Part shown: one piece after another, positions 36,480-46,769 of the stretch
Layout of the letters: the number at the start of each line of letters is the position of its first letter
Numbering within the stretch: the first letter of the stretch is position 1
From: Haematobia irritans
Lineage: Eukaryota > Arthropoda > Insecta > Diptera > Muscidae
Assembly: GCF_050003625.1 (NCBI RefSeq)
Contig: NC_134398.1
Coordinates: forward strand, 100,793,664-100,857,663
Direction: 5' to 3'
Length of the DNA: 64,000 nucleotides
Translations under genes and position numbers: made by a program
Notes under the pieces: model-generated
Told to the model about the DNA's origin: nothing
The model's input: only the letters and a program-made list of their open reading frames with translations
Database searches by the model: none

Positions 36480-37375
36480 TGTTTTTTACCACGGTTTTGG
36501 TTTCCAAAAAAGTTAGATGCAGGATTTTAATTCAATGTGTGGTTTGTAGTTTTATTGTTTGTTGTATTTATTCTAGGCAAATTAGAGACAACTTCAAGAA
36601 TTATGCAATATTTTAGGTATATTAACACTAGATTTAAGTTATTTTAACTCATGTGCAATATTAGTTTATGGTAAGTATATAAATGTATTTCAATATTTTG
36701 TAGTTTTAACAATGTAGATTTAGTCCTTTTTATTACAACCAAGTGCAATATAAATCAAATGTGATATATGTACAAGTAGTTTTATGTAGTTTGTAGATTA
36801 GTTTTTAGGGAATCAATGTGCAATATTTACAAAATTTATGGGAAGGTGCAATAATAGGCGTAAGTAAATTATTTTATTCTTTTTTTATACAAATTTACTG
36901 GTAAGTTCAGATAAGTCTTTATGTATATAATTTACAGTTTTGTTGTTGTAATCTATGTCACTTTTTATATTCCCTTTGTTTATTACAGTTTCGTTGAGTT
37001 TGTATATTTTAATTCAAACAAATTTAAATTATTTTTTGTTCACACAATTTTAAGTTCACTTTATGTTTTAAGTTTTTAATCTTGGGTTTAACACTTTTGT
37101 TTTATATTTTTTTATTGTTTACTGTATTGGTCACGGGGAGAAGCGTACGCTTTGAAAAACCGATTTAGATTAACAAAAAAAGAAGAATCAATGTCATGGC
37201 CAGCCTGTTGAAAGTGAAGTTTGGCTCTCATTTACAACAACAATAGGCATGTACTAAAAGGGCTCATATGTATGTGTGACATTTGGAGCAAACCGCTATT
37301 TACATGCCTGTAGCATTTAAATAGCACACCATACAGAAACCAATAAGGTGCATAATTTTAGCACACCCTTCAACA
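36480..37375 (-). repeat. BEL-2 3' LTR
   Basis: 896 bp. In element orientation it starts TGTTGAAGGG and ends AAAAAACA. One A/T difference from the 5' LTR was seen (TTTATATTCC here, TTTATTTTCC there). Confidence 0.92.
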
Positions 37376-37388
37376 TTCCGCCCCCCGT
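37376..37388 (-). promoter_or_regulatory. BEL-2 polypurine tract
   Basis: ACGGGGGGCGGAA on the - strand, directly before the 3' LTR; primer site for plus-strand DNA synthesis. Confidence 0.75.
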
Positions 37389-37405
37389 GACCAAGTGTTA
37401 AAATA

Positions 37406-38389
37406 TTAATGGCTGAGGTTCCTTATGGGACCGGAAATGATGTATCCCAGCACTGTTTTGTAGGCGTTCACATCGCCAAGTCCGGTGAATGTGGATCCCT
37501 CTCGATAAATTGCAGAATAAGTATCCGCACCAAGTTCAATGTCGATGGGTACATTACTTCTCGGGTCTGGGTCGGCAAGGGACTGATCGCTAAAATCTCT
37601 TGTAGGGTCTTCGAGTAGAGGGTCCGAATAAGGTCTTCGTGGAAGTTCATCAGTTATGAGCGCGTTTACCTTCAGTGCCCATGTGCTGTTTGTACGACGG
37701 GACATAATTTTGAATTTCGTGAACCTTTGACCCTGATATAAAAATGATCTGAGTCCCAAACGTCGAAATGTGGAATATGCGATACGTGACATTGATGATG
37801 CTTGACAAATTAGCGCTCTCACTGTCGCCCAACTGTCAACTTCTTCCAAGGCGACTCTTATCATTGCCGTTGGAATGAATACGTGGTCCCATAGATACCT
37901 CGTCGAGTTCACAGGCACTGATAAAATGGCAGAGGCTAGAGAGTCCTCTAGCTGAGATGCCCCATGCAGAAGTGTATGGTGTCTGTGACTACAACGGCGA
38001 CAAGTGATGAGACTTTGACAATCAGGTGCCAAATGACTGCGAGCCAAACAGTTTCGGCAGTACCCTCTTCTTTCTACCGTCTCATATCGTTGGTAAGGGG
38101 TCTTATCGCGAAATCTTTGGCAAGAACTAAGGGGATGATCCTCCTGGCAGAGTCCGCAAGAATACTGCCAGTTTGCCGGTCGTTCAACTCTACCAGGATG
38201 GACTTCGGCTCGACCACTAGATCGGTTTCTTGCGTGTTGGTGATTGCGTCTGTCATCAGCTCTGGGTCTTCTACCATTATCGTTCTGCTGCTCCTCCTCC
38301 AATGGCTCGCGGCGTAGTAAATAAGCTGCCATACCTGTAACGAAAACTTTGTGAGTACCGCGGCCTTTCATTTGAAAGTACACGACTAG
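37406..38389 (-). CDS. BEL-2 3' accessory ORF: three zinc knuckles and a retropepsin-like domain without catalytic Asp
   Basis: Follows pol in the same frame, separated by one UGA, and is open for 327 codons to just before the polypurine tract. Counting from the GTG at 38383: basic, Arg-rich residues 20-72; knuckles C76-C79-C88 (SCGLCQEDHPLSSC), C109-C112-H117-C122 (CRNCLARSHLAPDC) and C128-C131-H-H (CRRCSHRHHTLLH); then a DUF1758-like fold in which the expected D-S/T-G is C193-Q-A (ALICQASSMSRI); it ends VLGYIISGPI, the usual end of the BEL protease domain. Possible starts are Met5 or Met18. It may be made as a C-terminal extension by readthrough or from a spliced RNA. Likely RNA-binding, not proteolytic (inference). 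BEL-1 carries a homologue in the same place. Confidence 0.85.
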   Translation of the reverse strand, partial: LVVYFQMKGRGTHKVFVTGMAAYLLRREPLEEEQQNDNGRRPRADDRRNHQHARNRSSGRAEVHPGRVERPANWQYSCGLCQEDHPLSSCQRFRDKTPYQRYETVERRGYCRNCLARSHLAPDCQSLITCRRCSHRHHTLLHGASQLEDSLASAILSVPVNSTRYLWDHVFIPTAMIRVALEEVDSWATVRALICQASSMSRIAYSTFRRLGLRSFLYQGQRFTKFKIMSRRTNSTWALKVNALITDELPRRPYSDPLLEDPTRDFSDQSLADPDPRSNVPIDIELGADTYSAIYREGSTFTGLGDVNAYKTVLGYIISGPIRNLSH

Positions 38390-38392
38390 TCA
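38384..38392 (-). promoter_or_regulatory. Candidate stop-codon readthrough site UGA-CUA-G
   Basis: The Gag-Pol stop at 38392-38390 is TGA followed by CTAGTC; the next frame is open for 327 codons. UGA CUA (G) is an established leaky-stop context in animal mRNAs and UGA-C in some viral ones. A splice-acceptor-like TTATTTTCAG ends three bases before this TGA (at 38395), which offers a competing explanation. Confidence 0.55.
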
Positions 38393-41300
38393 TGCTGAAA
38401 ATAATTTGACGATTTTTGTGATGGGTCTATTAATTGTACCACGAGACGTACGAATATCAACTACTCTGGTATTTTGGTCAGTCCCGGGATAAGTTTTTAC
38501 GATGCGACCCATTGCCCAGTCAGTCGGAGGAAATCTCTCATCTTTTATGACCACGAGATCATTTTCTTTAATATTTTCTTGTTGATGCTTCCATTTTGTA
38601 CGACGGTGTAATTCATTAAGGTATTCTAGCTTCCACCTTCTACAAAAATATTGAGAAATAATTTTAAGACGTTGCCACCGATTTGCAAGCGTAACATTCT
38701 GATCTGAAATATCAGGCTCCGCTGGCGCCAACATGGATGTACCAATCAGAAAATGGCCAGGAGTCAAAGGGGACAAGTCATTAGGGTCATCACTAGCCTT
38801 ACTTAATGGTCTTGAGTTTAGACAAGTTTCAATGCGTGCCAATATAGTGGAAAGTTCTTCGAACGTAAAGCTCATACTAGGAATGAATTTGCGCAAATGA
38901 GTTTTAAAGGATTTCACGCCCGCTTCCCACAAACCACCCATGTGAGGAGCGCCAGGAGGTATAAATTTCCAATTAAGGTCATTATGCGAATATTGTTGCA
39001 GTGTTTCTGCTTGCAGAGTCTTCATAAACTCGAGCCGATCTTTTTTGAATAGAGCAGCCGTTCCCGTAAAATTCTTCCCATTGTCGGAATAAATGCAAGA
39101 AGGGCAGCCTCGTCGAGCAATAAATCTCGCAAAAGCCGCAAGAAAAGACTGCGAGGATAGATCACTTGTAGCTTCTAAATGAACAGCTTTTGTCGCAAAA
39201 CATACGAAAATACATACGTAGCCCTTTGTTATTAAACAAACCCGAGTTTTGTAATTTTTTATATCGAAGGGTCCAGCAAAGTCAACCCCTGTATTAGTAA
39301 ATGGTCGGGAAAGAAAAGTTCGCTCAGGTGGAAGTGAGGCCATTATCTGAGACTGGGTGTGTCTCTTAAACAAAATGCATGTTTTACAATTGCGTATAAC
39401 CTTCTTCACTAAAGGTTTTAGTCTGAATATCCAGAATTCAGATCTCAGGGATTTGGTCATCAATTGATTTCCCCCGTGTATTGTAATTTTATGAGTAAAT
39501 TCAACAAGAAGTTGTGTTAAACGTGCTTCGTAAGGTAAAATAATAGGGTGTCTTTCATTATAAGTCAATGCAGGCGATTGAACAAGCCGCCCATTGGATC
39601 GCATTATACCACCAGAGTCTAAAAACGGATTCATAGTTAATAAACTGCTACTGGATGAAATTCTAATTTTATTTTCCAAGTTTGCATATTCCTTTGCAAA
39701 GTAGTGTTTTTGGGTCATGATTATTATACGACGTTTCACGTCTAAAATTTCTTCAGGCCTGATCTCATCAGATCTAATTCTAAGATGTGTACGATTTGAG
39801 CCGGTATTTCGCCAAAAGCGCAAAGCATAACACAATACACGATAAGCATGTGACAGCGAAGAAAATCTTATTAAAGGGTCTTCGAATGTAGTGGTTGTCA
39901 AAACTTTCACAGCTTTTGCTTCTAGATTTGTATCTCCCAGAATTTCATATGCTGGCCACCTATCTTTAGGCAACTTAAGCCATTGGGGCCCATGCCACCA
40001 CAACGCATGATTATTCAGATCAGACGGTGAACAACCTCTACTAGCTAGATCGGCTGGATTACTTTCAGAGTCAACGTGTTGCCAATTATGATTACCAACA
40101 TTCTCTAAGATTTCTGAAACACGATTACCAACAAAGGTACTCCAATTGCATGGAGGCTTTTTCAACCAAGCTAAAACAATCGTTGAATCTGTCCAAAAAT
40201 GAGTCGTCAAATCGGAGATCGGAAGTTTTGCAATTACTGTGGATGCTAACTTCGAAAGTAAAACAGCACCACACAATTCAAGACGTGGCAATGAAATCTT
40301 TTTTATAGGAGCGACTCTAGTCTTAGCCGTTAGAAGATGAGTGTCTACTTGTTTATTAATGTGTTCTACCCTAATGTATAAAGTGGCTCCATAAGCGCTT
40401 TCAGACGCATCGCAGAAGCCATGAATCTCTACATTGGACTGGGGAGTGAAGTTAATCCATCGAGGAATTTTTACTAATTCTACTGCAGCACTATGTTTTA
40501 CAAAATTTTTCCAATTCATGAGTGTAACTGGCTTCAACGTGTCATCCCAGTCAACTTTATCAAGCCATATTTGTTGCATGACTAATTTGGCCACGATAAC
40601 AACTGGTGCCAACCAACCACACGGGTCAAATAACTTTGCGATTGCGGATAAAACTTCACGTTTCGTATAGTTTGACCTAAGTTCCATGGATGGAGGAGTA
40701 AAGGTAAAACAATCACCTGAAATGTTCCATCTGATACCTAGGGTCTTTGTAGATGAGTCTTCAGACAAATCTAACCAGTTTACTGGAAGTAATTGATCTT
40801 TCGGCAAATCTTGAATGATGTTGTGATTATTAGTAGTCCATTTCATAAGTTGAAACCCTGCGGATTCCAAAGCTAAGATCAACTGCTTTCTAGATGTTAT
40901 AGCATCTTCTATTGTGTGTGCCCCTGCTAACACATCATCAACATAAAGATTTTCTTGAAGAATTTTTGAAGCTAAAGGGTATGTGTCAGCAACAGCTTCA
41001 GCGAGTTGAAGAAGTGTACGAATTGCAAGAAAAGGCGCGCAATTGACTCCAAATGTAACTGTTAAGAGTTCATAATCTTCTAGTGTTTCAGTGGGCGATT
41101 TCCGAAAAAGTATACGTTGAAACTGTGTCTGAGACGAATCAAGAAGGATCTGCCTGTACATTTTTGTAATGTCGGCATTATAAACGTATTTGAAGAACCT
41201 CCATTTCAATATTTGCAAAACAAGGTCTTGTTGCAGTATGGGACCCGTAAACAAGTTATCATTGAGGCTACGTTTGTTGGACGAAGGACTGGAGGCATTA

Positions 41301-43699
41301 AAAACTACTCTAAGTTTTGTTGTGAGTCGATCTGGTTTGATAACCGCATGATGGGGCAAATAGTAATTTGGGGTCTTAGCAATTTCATGAGGCGTTATCT
41401 TCCTCATGTGTCCCAGTTCCAAATATTCTAAAATGGTTTTGTCATATAATTCTTTTATATCAGGTGTTCTCATTAGTTTTCGCTCCATTCTATAGAATTG
41501 AGCCATTGCAATATTCCGAGAACTTCCCAACTCTTCACAATTTTTAAATGGTAGTGTCACAATGTACCTGCCATTTTCGCTTCTTTTTGTGGTTTGTTTG
41601 AAATGATTTTCGCAAAATGTGTCATCTTCAGACCTCAAAATACTTTTGGGGGTCTCCTCCACCTCCCAAAATCGTGTGAGTATGCTTTCAATAGAAATTG
41701 TATTGTGTAAAGAAATTTTATTATGATCATATGTTCCCTTGGTTATCGGTCCACCGATAATCCATCCGAATACTGTTTTTTGTGCAATAAGTGAACCGAT
41801 TGACTTCATAGGAGTTGTAATATCAAAAATTAAGGGTCCTATGTCCATACCAATTAGGAGATCAACCGGTTGGCTAATGTGAAAGTTTGGATCTGCCAAT
41901 TCAAGGTTGACAAAATCGCTCAGCTGAGTCAAACCCAAGTTTCGTGTCGGCAAATTTGATGGCAACGTTTTTAAAACAGGGGCCCAGACGTCTAATTCAA
42001 ATCTAGGTTCCAACCGCGAACGCAAAGAGAAAAGACAAGATTTTGTAGATGTTTCTGATAGTATTTGACTGACCCCCGTTACATGAACTAAATTTCTTTT
42101 GGACGGAAGAGTCAATTTATTTTTAAGTTTTTCAGTAATGAATGTCGACTGTGATCCAGAGTCAATAATAGCTCTAGCATCATACAATTGCCCTCGAGAT
42201 TCAATTTGGACAAGAGCTGTAAAAAGTAGAGTGCCACCAGGATGATTCTCCCAAGTTCGATCATTCTGGAGGGTCAAAGTTGTAACATTGTTTTCCAAGC
42301 TAGGTGTGGACTGTATTTGTGTTGTCAGAGCAGCAGCACTGGTACAAGGTCGTACTGCCTCTGTCGATGGATCTTGTGAATAAGGTTGGGATTGTATACC
42401 CTTATGTAACATAGTGTGATGTTTCATATTACATTCTCTGCAATTATACTTGCTTTTGCAATCTTTTATCCCATGGCTGGATGAAAGACAATTATAGCAG
42501 AGATGTGAAACTTTAACCACATGAATTCGGTCATTGATATTCTTTTCTATAAACTTTGGACAATCTCGGATAAAATGTTGTGCCTTACAAAGATGGCATT
42601 GTTGTTTGGTCATATTTTGGTTCCTGGATACCAAATTCGCATTAAATTTACTTTTTTCCCCATAACTTTGTGTCTTTTGTGAAATATTTGTATGAAAACT
42701 CTTTACGAACTTCCCTTTATCAAATCTGCTTTGATTATTATCATATTTATTTTGAATCTGCTTGTTGAGAATTGGCTTGATATTGCCAACTGACTCAAGC
42801 GTTTTGAATTTATGGGTCAGAAATTTGTCAAATTTTTCCCAACTTGGTAGTATTTTACAATCATCAAGTGTATTTTCAAATTCTTCAAGGAAGGATCTTG
42901 GTAACTTTGACGAACATAAGTAAATTAAAATTGGATCCCATTCCTTTACTTCGACCCCAATTGTTTCCAGAGTTTGCATGCAACTATTTACGGTTCTTTG
43001 CAATTTCTGTAAAGTGTGACTTGATTCTAGCGTTACATTTGGAAGATTAAATAGAATTTTCAACTGTTCGTTCACCTGCATTCTTCGATTTTCGTAGCGA
43101 TCAGTTAAGTTTTTCCACGCCAATGAAAAGCCCTCGTTAGTCAGAGGGACATTGCTTATTATTTCCCTAGCTTCACCGGCTGTTTTTTGAGTTAAATGAA
43201 AAAGTTTTTCAACATTGCTTAATCTCGAATTTTTTATGTAAATTGCCGAAAAAAGATCCCTAAACGTGGGCCATGATGTATATCCCCCTTTGAAAACATC
43301 AGTGTCACAAGGAGGTAGCCGTAAGGCTGGAGAAAAATCCCCATCAAAGGGTCGATGAGTCACTGATGATTCTCTTTGTGATTCTTCTTTGGCAGCATCT
43401 TCCTTTAACGCAAGAATATCAGCATTCACAGAACTCATTACTCGCTTATATGCCTCCATGGCTTCACTATAATGGGTCCGAAGTTGTGTCTTGTCAATGG
43501 GTCTTTCCCCCTCCGTCTGTTCATGATTTCGACAGTCTAAATATGACTTCTTTACATTTTTCCACAGGGTTTCAATTTCTGCTCGTATGGCCTCAAGCGA
43601 ATGAATATCACCCGTTGTGGTCGCGACAGCATAAGTACTTTCAAAATCATTGAGGTCGTTGATGCAATTGGCAAATCTTTCGCTTTTTACTTTTTCCAT
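38390..43699 (-). CDS. BEL-2 Gag-Pol polyprotein, 1769 aa, intact
   Basis: Domains in order: DUF1759-type Gag (about 130-300, GGYTSWPTFRDLF), zinc knuckles (C368-C380, C401-C414, C420-H428), DUF1758 protease with DSG at 513-515 ending VFGWIIGGPI near 650, RT (about 770-930; NADITKMY with D843, YVDD at 919-922), A17/RNase H-like part (CDASE with D1097, E1141, WTDST with D1171, NPADLASRG), integrase zinc module (H1403, H1408, C1438, C1441), core D1473, D1539, E1592, and a DUF5641 tail (about 1665-1765). All catalytic residues are present. Full family length, no stop or frameshift. The Met at 43699 is the first in frame after a long leader and gives a normal Gag N-terminus. Compare BEL-1, which matches over the C-terminal half. 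Confidence 0.95.
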   Translation of the reverse strand: MEKVKSERFANCINDLNDFESTYAVATTTGDIHSLEAIRAEIETLWKNVKKSYLDCRNHEQTEGERPIDKTQLRTHYSEAMEAYKRVMSSVNADILALKEDAAKEESQRESSVTHRPFDGDFSPALRLPPCDTDVFKGGYTSWPTFRDLFSAIYIKNSRLSNVEKLFHLTQKTAGEAREIISNVPLTNEGFSLAWKNLTDRYENRRMQVNEQLKILFNLPNVTLESSHTLQKLQRTVNSCMQTLETIGVEVKEWDPILIYLCSSKLPRSFLEEFENTLDDCKILPSWEKFDKFLTHKFKTLESVGNIKPILNKQIQNKYDNNQSRFDKGKFVKSFHTNISQKTQSYGEKSKFNANLVSRNQNMTKQQCHLCKAQHFIRDCPKFIEKNINDRIHVVKVSHLCYNCLSSSHGIKDCKSKYNCRECNMKHHTMLHKGIQSQPYSQDPSTEAVRPCTSAAALTTQIQSTPSLENNVTTLTLQNDRTWENHPGGTLLFTALVQIESRGQLYDARAIIDSGSQSTFITEKLKNKLTLPSKRNLVHVTGVSQILSETSTKSCLFSLRSRLEPRFELDVWAPVLKTLPSNLPTRNLGLTQLSDFVNLELADPNFHISQPVDLLIGMDIGPLIFDITTPMKSIGSLIAQKTVFGWIIGGPITKGTYDHNKISLHNTISIESILTRFWEVEETPKSILRSEDDTFCENHFKQTTKRSENGRYIVTLPFKNCEELGSSRNIAMAQFYRMERKLMRTPDIKELYDKTILEYLELGHMRKITPHEIAKTPNYYLPHHAVIKPDRLTTKLRVVFNASSPSSNKRSLNDNLFTGPILQQDLVLQILKWRFFKYVYNADITKMYRQILLDSSQTQFQRILFRKSPTETLEDYELLTVTFGVNCAPFLAIRTLLQLAEAVADTYPLASKILQENLYVDDVLAGAHTIEDAITSRKQLILALESAGFQLMKWTTNNHNIIQDLPKDQLLPVNWLDLSEDSSTKTLGIRWNISGDCFTFTPPSMELRSNYTKREVLSAIAKLFDPCGWLAPVVIVAKLVMQQIWLDKVDWDDTLKPVTLMNWKNFVKHSAAVELVKIPRWINFTPQSNVEIHGFCDASESAYGATLYIRVEHINKQVDTHLLTAKTRVAPIKKISLPRLELCGAVLLSKLASTVIAKLPISDLTTHFWTDSTIVLAWLKKPPCNWSTFVGNRVSEILENVGNHNWQHVDSESNPADLASRGCSPSDLNNHALWWHGPQWLKLPKDRWPAYEILGDTNLEAKAVKVLTTTTFEDPLIRFSSLSHAYRVLCYALRFWRNTGSNRTHLRIRSDEIRPEEILDVKRRIIIMTQKHYFAKEYANLENKIRISSSSSLLTMNPFLDSGGIMRSNGRLVQSPALTYNERHPIILPYEARLTQLLVEFTHKITIHGGNQLMTKSLRSEFWIFRLKPLVKKVIRNCKTCILFKRHTQSQIMASLPPERTFLSRPFTNTGVDFAGPFDIKNYKTRVCLITKGYVCIFVCFATKAVHLEATSDLSSQSFLAAFARFIARRGCPSCIYSDNGKNFTGTAALFKKDRLEFMKTLQAETLQQYSHNDLNWKFIPPGAPHMGGLWEAGVKSFKTHLRKFIPSMSFTFEELSTILARIETCLNSRPLSKASDDPNDLSPLTPGHFLIGTSMLAPAEPDISDQNVTLANRWQRLKIISQYFCRRWKLEYLNELHRRTKWKHQQENIKENDLVVIKDERFPPTDWAMGRIVKTYPGTDQNTRVVDIRTSRGTINRPITKIVKLFSA

Positions 43700-45868
43700 T
43701 TTGTGCTGTTTAATATCTTACTTCAAGGTTTTCAATTTTTCGAAATCCTCGTGAAGATTGACACAAGTTGTAGAATGCAATTCGGAATAAAACTTCTTTT
43801 CAAAAAGAACACTTTTTTGAAAGAGTTTTTTTTTCGAAATTTAAATTAAACGCCAAAAGTTGTTTTTTTTTTTTTTTTTTTGATGAAAGTACTCGCACAC
43901 AACTTAGAATTTCAGTCTTTATCTTATTCAAAATTAATTTTCTCCCAATTCAGTTAAGCAATTTTTCCAAAAACGGATGAAATATAACCAATTCGTCTTG
44001 GGTCACTATGGCGTAGAAACTACAGTTAACGAGGGTCAAATATCCACCTGCTATGAAAATTTCACGAAACCGACAATGGAGATGAACGATTCAAAATGCA
44101 AAAATTTTACCAATTTTCGCTGAATGTTTGAAAGTTTAATAAACTTGATAGCGCGGGATATAATTTCGTGAGAGTCGGAGATTATATTTTTTATCGGCTA
44201 ATTGTTTTTGACAAATATCAACACAACTTTCGAAGAAATTTTTATCCAATTTTGATTAAAGTTGAATTTTAATGCAACATGAAAAAAAAACAATTCAAAC
44301 ACAACAGCCAATTTTTCATATTCTTACATAAGAAAACCATAAGAAACAAGAAACAAATTGGTACGAAAATCCACACAAAAAAATCCAGAAAATGTGATAG
44401 TAGTCACCACAAAATTTTTCCAAATTTTCACCAGCGTGATTGATAATCGAATATTAAATATTCTCAAAGTCCAGGGATGATGAGACAAGTATCAAGAAAA
44501 CCAAATTAAGTTTAATTATTTTCAAAATGTTGACTTAAGTCTTTTTCCAAAAAAAAACACAAAATTAATGGCAACCCAGTTGAGTCCTATTGTTACACAG
44601 CGTACACAATACAAAAATGGCGGTGGTGGAGTACATGGGTCAAAAAATGCTTTCCCAAATGCAAGTTAATATTATTTGTATTTTTTTTTTTTTTATTTTT
44701 TTTTTTTTTTTATGAAAAACCGCTCTTTTTTTTCGATACCAAAATATTTATACAATGCATACACCTCTAAGTGATCGTGTTTATAAACTTTTAATAATTT
44801 GTGTCATAGTGCAAAAAAAATTTTTTTTTCCAAAAAAAATTATTTAAGTTGTTTTGCAAAAAATTTACCGAATATGTTTTTATGTGGAATGGAAAAATTT
44901 ACATAAATGTCAATGTGTCAAAATGTAGTTGAAAATGCGAGCGAGTCAAAAATATGGTGGGTCAACAACTTCACCAACATAAATCGCCAAATATTACACG
45001 CAACAACAAGTCTACAGCACGAAACAAGTACAGCATACCGGGTAATACATGGATCGCCAGATCTTTCTCTTATGTACAAGGAAAGGGAGAGTCAAAGCCG
45101 CCCAATATTCTCTCCTTGTATCGTGCACAAATAAAATGAAAAAAATGGTACTCACTTTGGATGTATATGTGTATGTGTGTAATGTGTGGTTGTGTACTTG
45201 CGCGGGAATAGGGTCGCTGGTGTGTCTGTCCACTTCTGAAATTCCGTTGCAACGGGAATTTACTGGCAGGTTAAATTTTTGATTATGTAATTCTTTGATT
45301 ACGTAACCGAAACTACCGAGTTGGCACTATGTTAAATTGTTCTTGCACTAGGCTCACAATATTTTTGAGATTTAAAATTTTCAGACTATTTTTAGTTTTT
45401 ACTACAAAAAATTTTCTGTAAACATCCACTTATTGAATTTACAAATTTTCTTGAATTTTTTCACTTTTTTAACAACTTTTGTTTTTGTAGCTCACAATTT
45501 TTTTTTCCACTACAATTTTTTCTTAGATCTAACCACACAATTTTGAGAGTTTTCACAGGTAAGTGTAAGAAATGTTTTTATTATTTTGCTTTTTATTATT
45601 TCTAGGGGAATTTTGCAATATTAGCACGTAAGTATAACACAATTTTGACGTTAAATTTTTTTCAATTAATCCAAGTCTATTTTATTTTTTATAATTTTGT
45701 TAATTTTGTAGTACAGTGTAATTTCCAAAATCAACTTTGTCCTTCTTCAATTGCTATTTCACAAATTTTATTTTCTCACTATAACAAGTCTTTTTAATTT
45801 TCACTTAATTTTCTGTTTGTCCAAAGTATTATTAGCAAAAACACAATTCGGCTTCGAATGGACCAAAA
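43700..45868 (-). other. BEL-2 untranslated leader
   Basis: 2.15 kb between primer site and gag, AT-rich, with long T runs near 43862 and 44680-44712. Only short overlapping frames (44907-45282). A splice donor for a 3' mRNA could lie here, but I cannot select one. Confidence 0.65.
45849..45865 (-). promoter_or_regulatory. BEL-2 primer binding site (putative)
   Basis: TGGTCCATTCGAAGCCG on the - strand, three bases inside the 5' LTR. It begins with TGG as expected for pairing to a tRNA CCA end. TGGTCC resembles the complement of a tRNA-Tyr end, but the match breaks after that. Confidence 0.5.
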
Positions 45869-46764
45869 TGTTTTTTACCACGGTTTTGGTTTCCAAAAAA
45901 GTTAGATGCAGGATTTTAATTCAATGTGTGGTTTGTAGTTTTATTGTTTGTTGTATTTATTCTAGGCAAATTAGAGACAACTTCAAGAATTATGCAATAT
46001 TTTAGGTATATTAACACTAGATTTAAGTTATTTTAACTCATGTGCAATATTAGTTTATGGTAAGTATATAAATGTATTTCAATATTTTGTAGTTTTAACA
46101 ATGTAGATTTAGTCCTTTTTATTACAACCAAGTGCAATATAAATCAAATGTGATATATGTACAAGTAGTTTTATGTAGTTTGTAGATTAGTTTTTAGGGA
46201 ATCAATGTGCAATATTTACAAAATTTATGGGAAGGTGCAATAATAGGCGTAAGTAAATTATTTTATTCTTTTTTTATACAAATTTACTGGTAAGTTCAGA
46301 TAAGTCTTTATGTATATAATTTACAGTTTTGTTGTTGTAATCTATGTCACTTTTTATTTTCCCTTTGTTTATTACAGTTTCGTTGAGTTTGTATATTTTA
46401 ATTCAAACAAATTTAAATTATTTTTTGTTCACACAATTTTAAGTTCACTTTATGTTTTAAGTTTTTAATCTTGGGTTTAACACTTTTGTTTTATATTTTT
46501 TTATTGTTTACTGTATTGGTCACGGGGAGAAGCGTACGCTTTGAAAAACCGATTTAGATTAACAAAAAAAGAAGAATCAATGTCATGGCCAGCCTGTTGA
46601 AAGTGAAGTTTGGCTCTCATTTACAACAACAATAGGCATGTACTAAAAGGGCTCATATGTATGTGTGACATTTGGAGCAAACCGCTATTTACATGCCTGT
46701 AGCATTTAAATAGCACACCATACAGAAACCAATAAGGTGCATAATTTTAGCACACCCTTCAACA
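45869..46764 (-). repeat. BEL-2 5' LTR
   Basis: 896 bp, partner of 36480-37375. Followed on the right by the second ATGTC. Confidence 0.92.
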
Positions 46765-46769
46765 ATGTC

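Larger units (their letters stand above)
36480..46764 (-). mobile_element. BEL-2: complete, very young BEL/Pao retrotransposon
   Basis: 10,285 bp on the - strand. Both LTRs are 896 bp, with one difference found by eye. Target duplication ATGTC at 36475-36479 and 46765-46769; the empty site is intact in the other gypsy-2 LTR near 26014. Order in element direction: LTR, primer site, 2.15 kb leader, intact 1769-codon gag-pol, in-frame 3' accessory ORF, polypurine tract, LTR. All coding parts are uninterrupted except for the UGA between pol and the accessory ORF, so this copy could be active. Confidence 0.93.

Noticed and set aside
44907..45282. Overlapping short ORFs on both strands
   Set aside because: They lie in the BEL-2 leader; mirror frames without domain signal.
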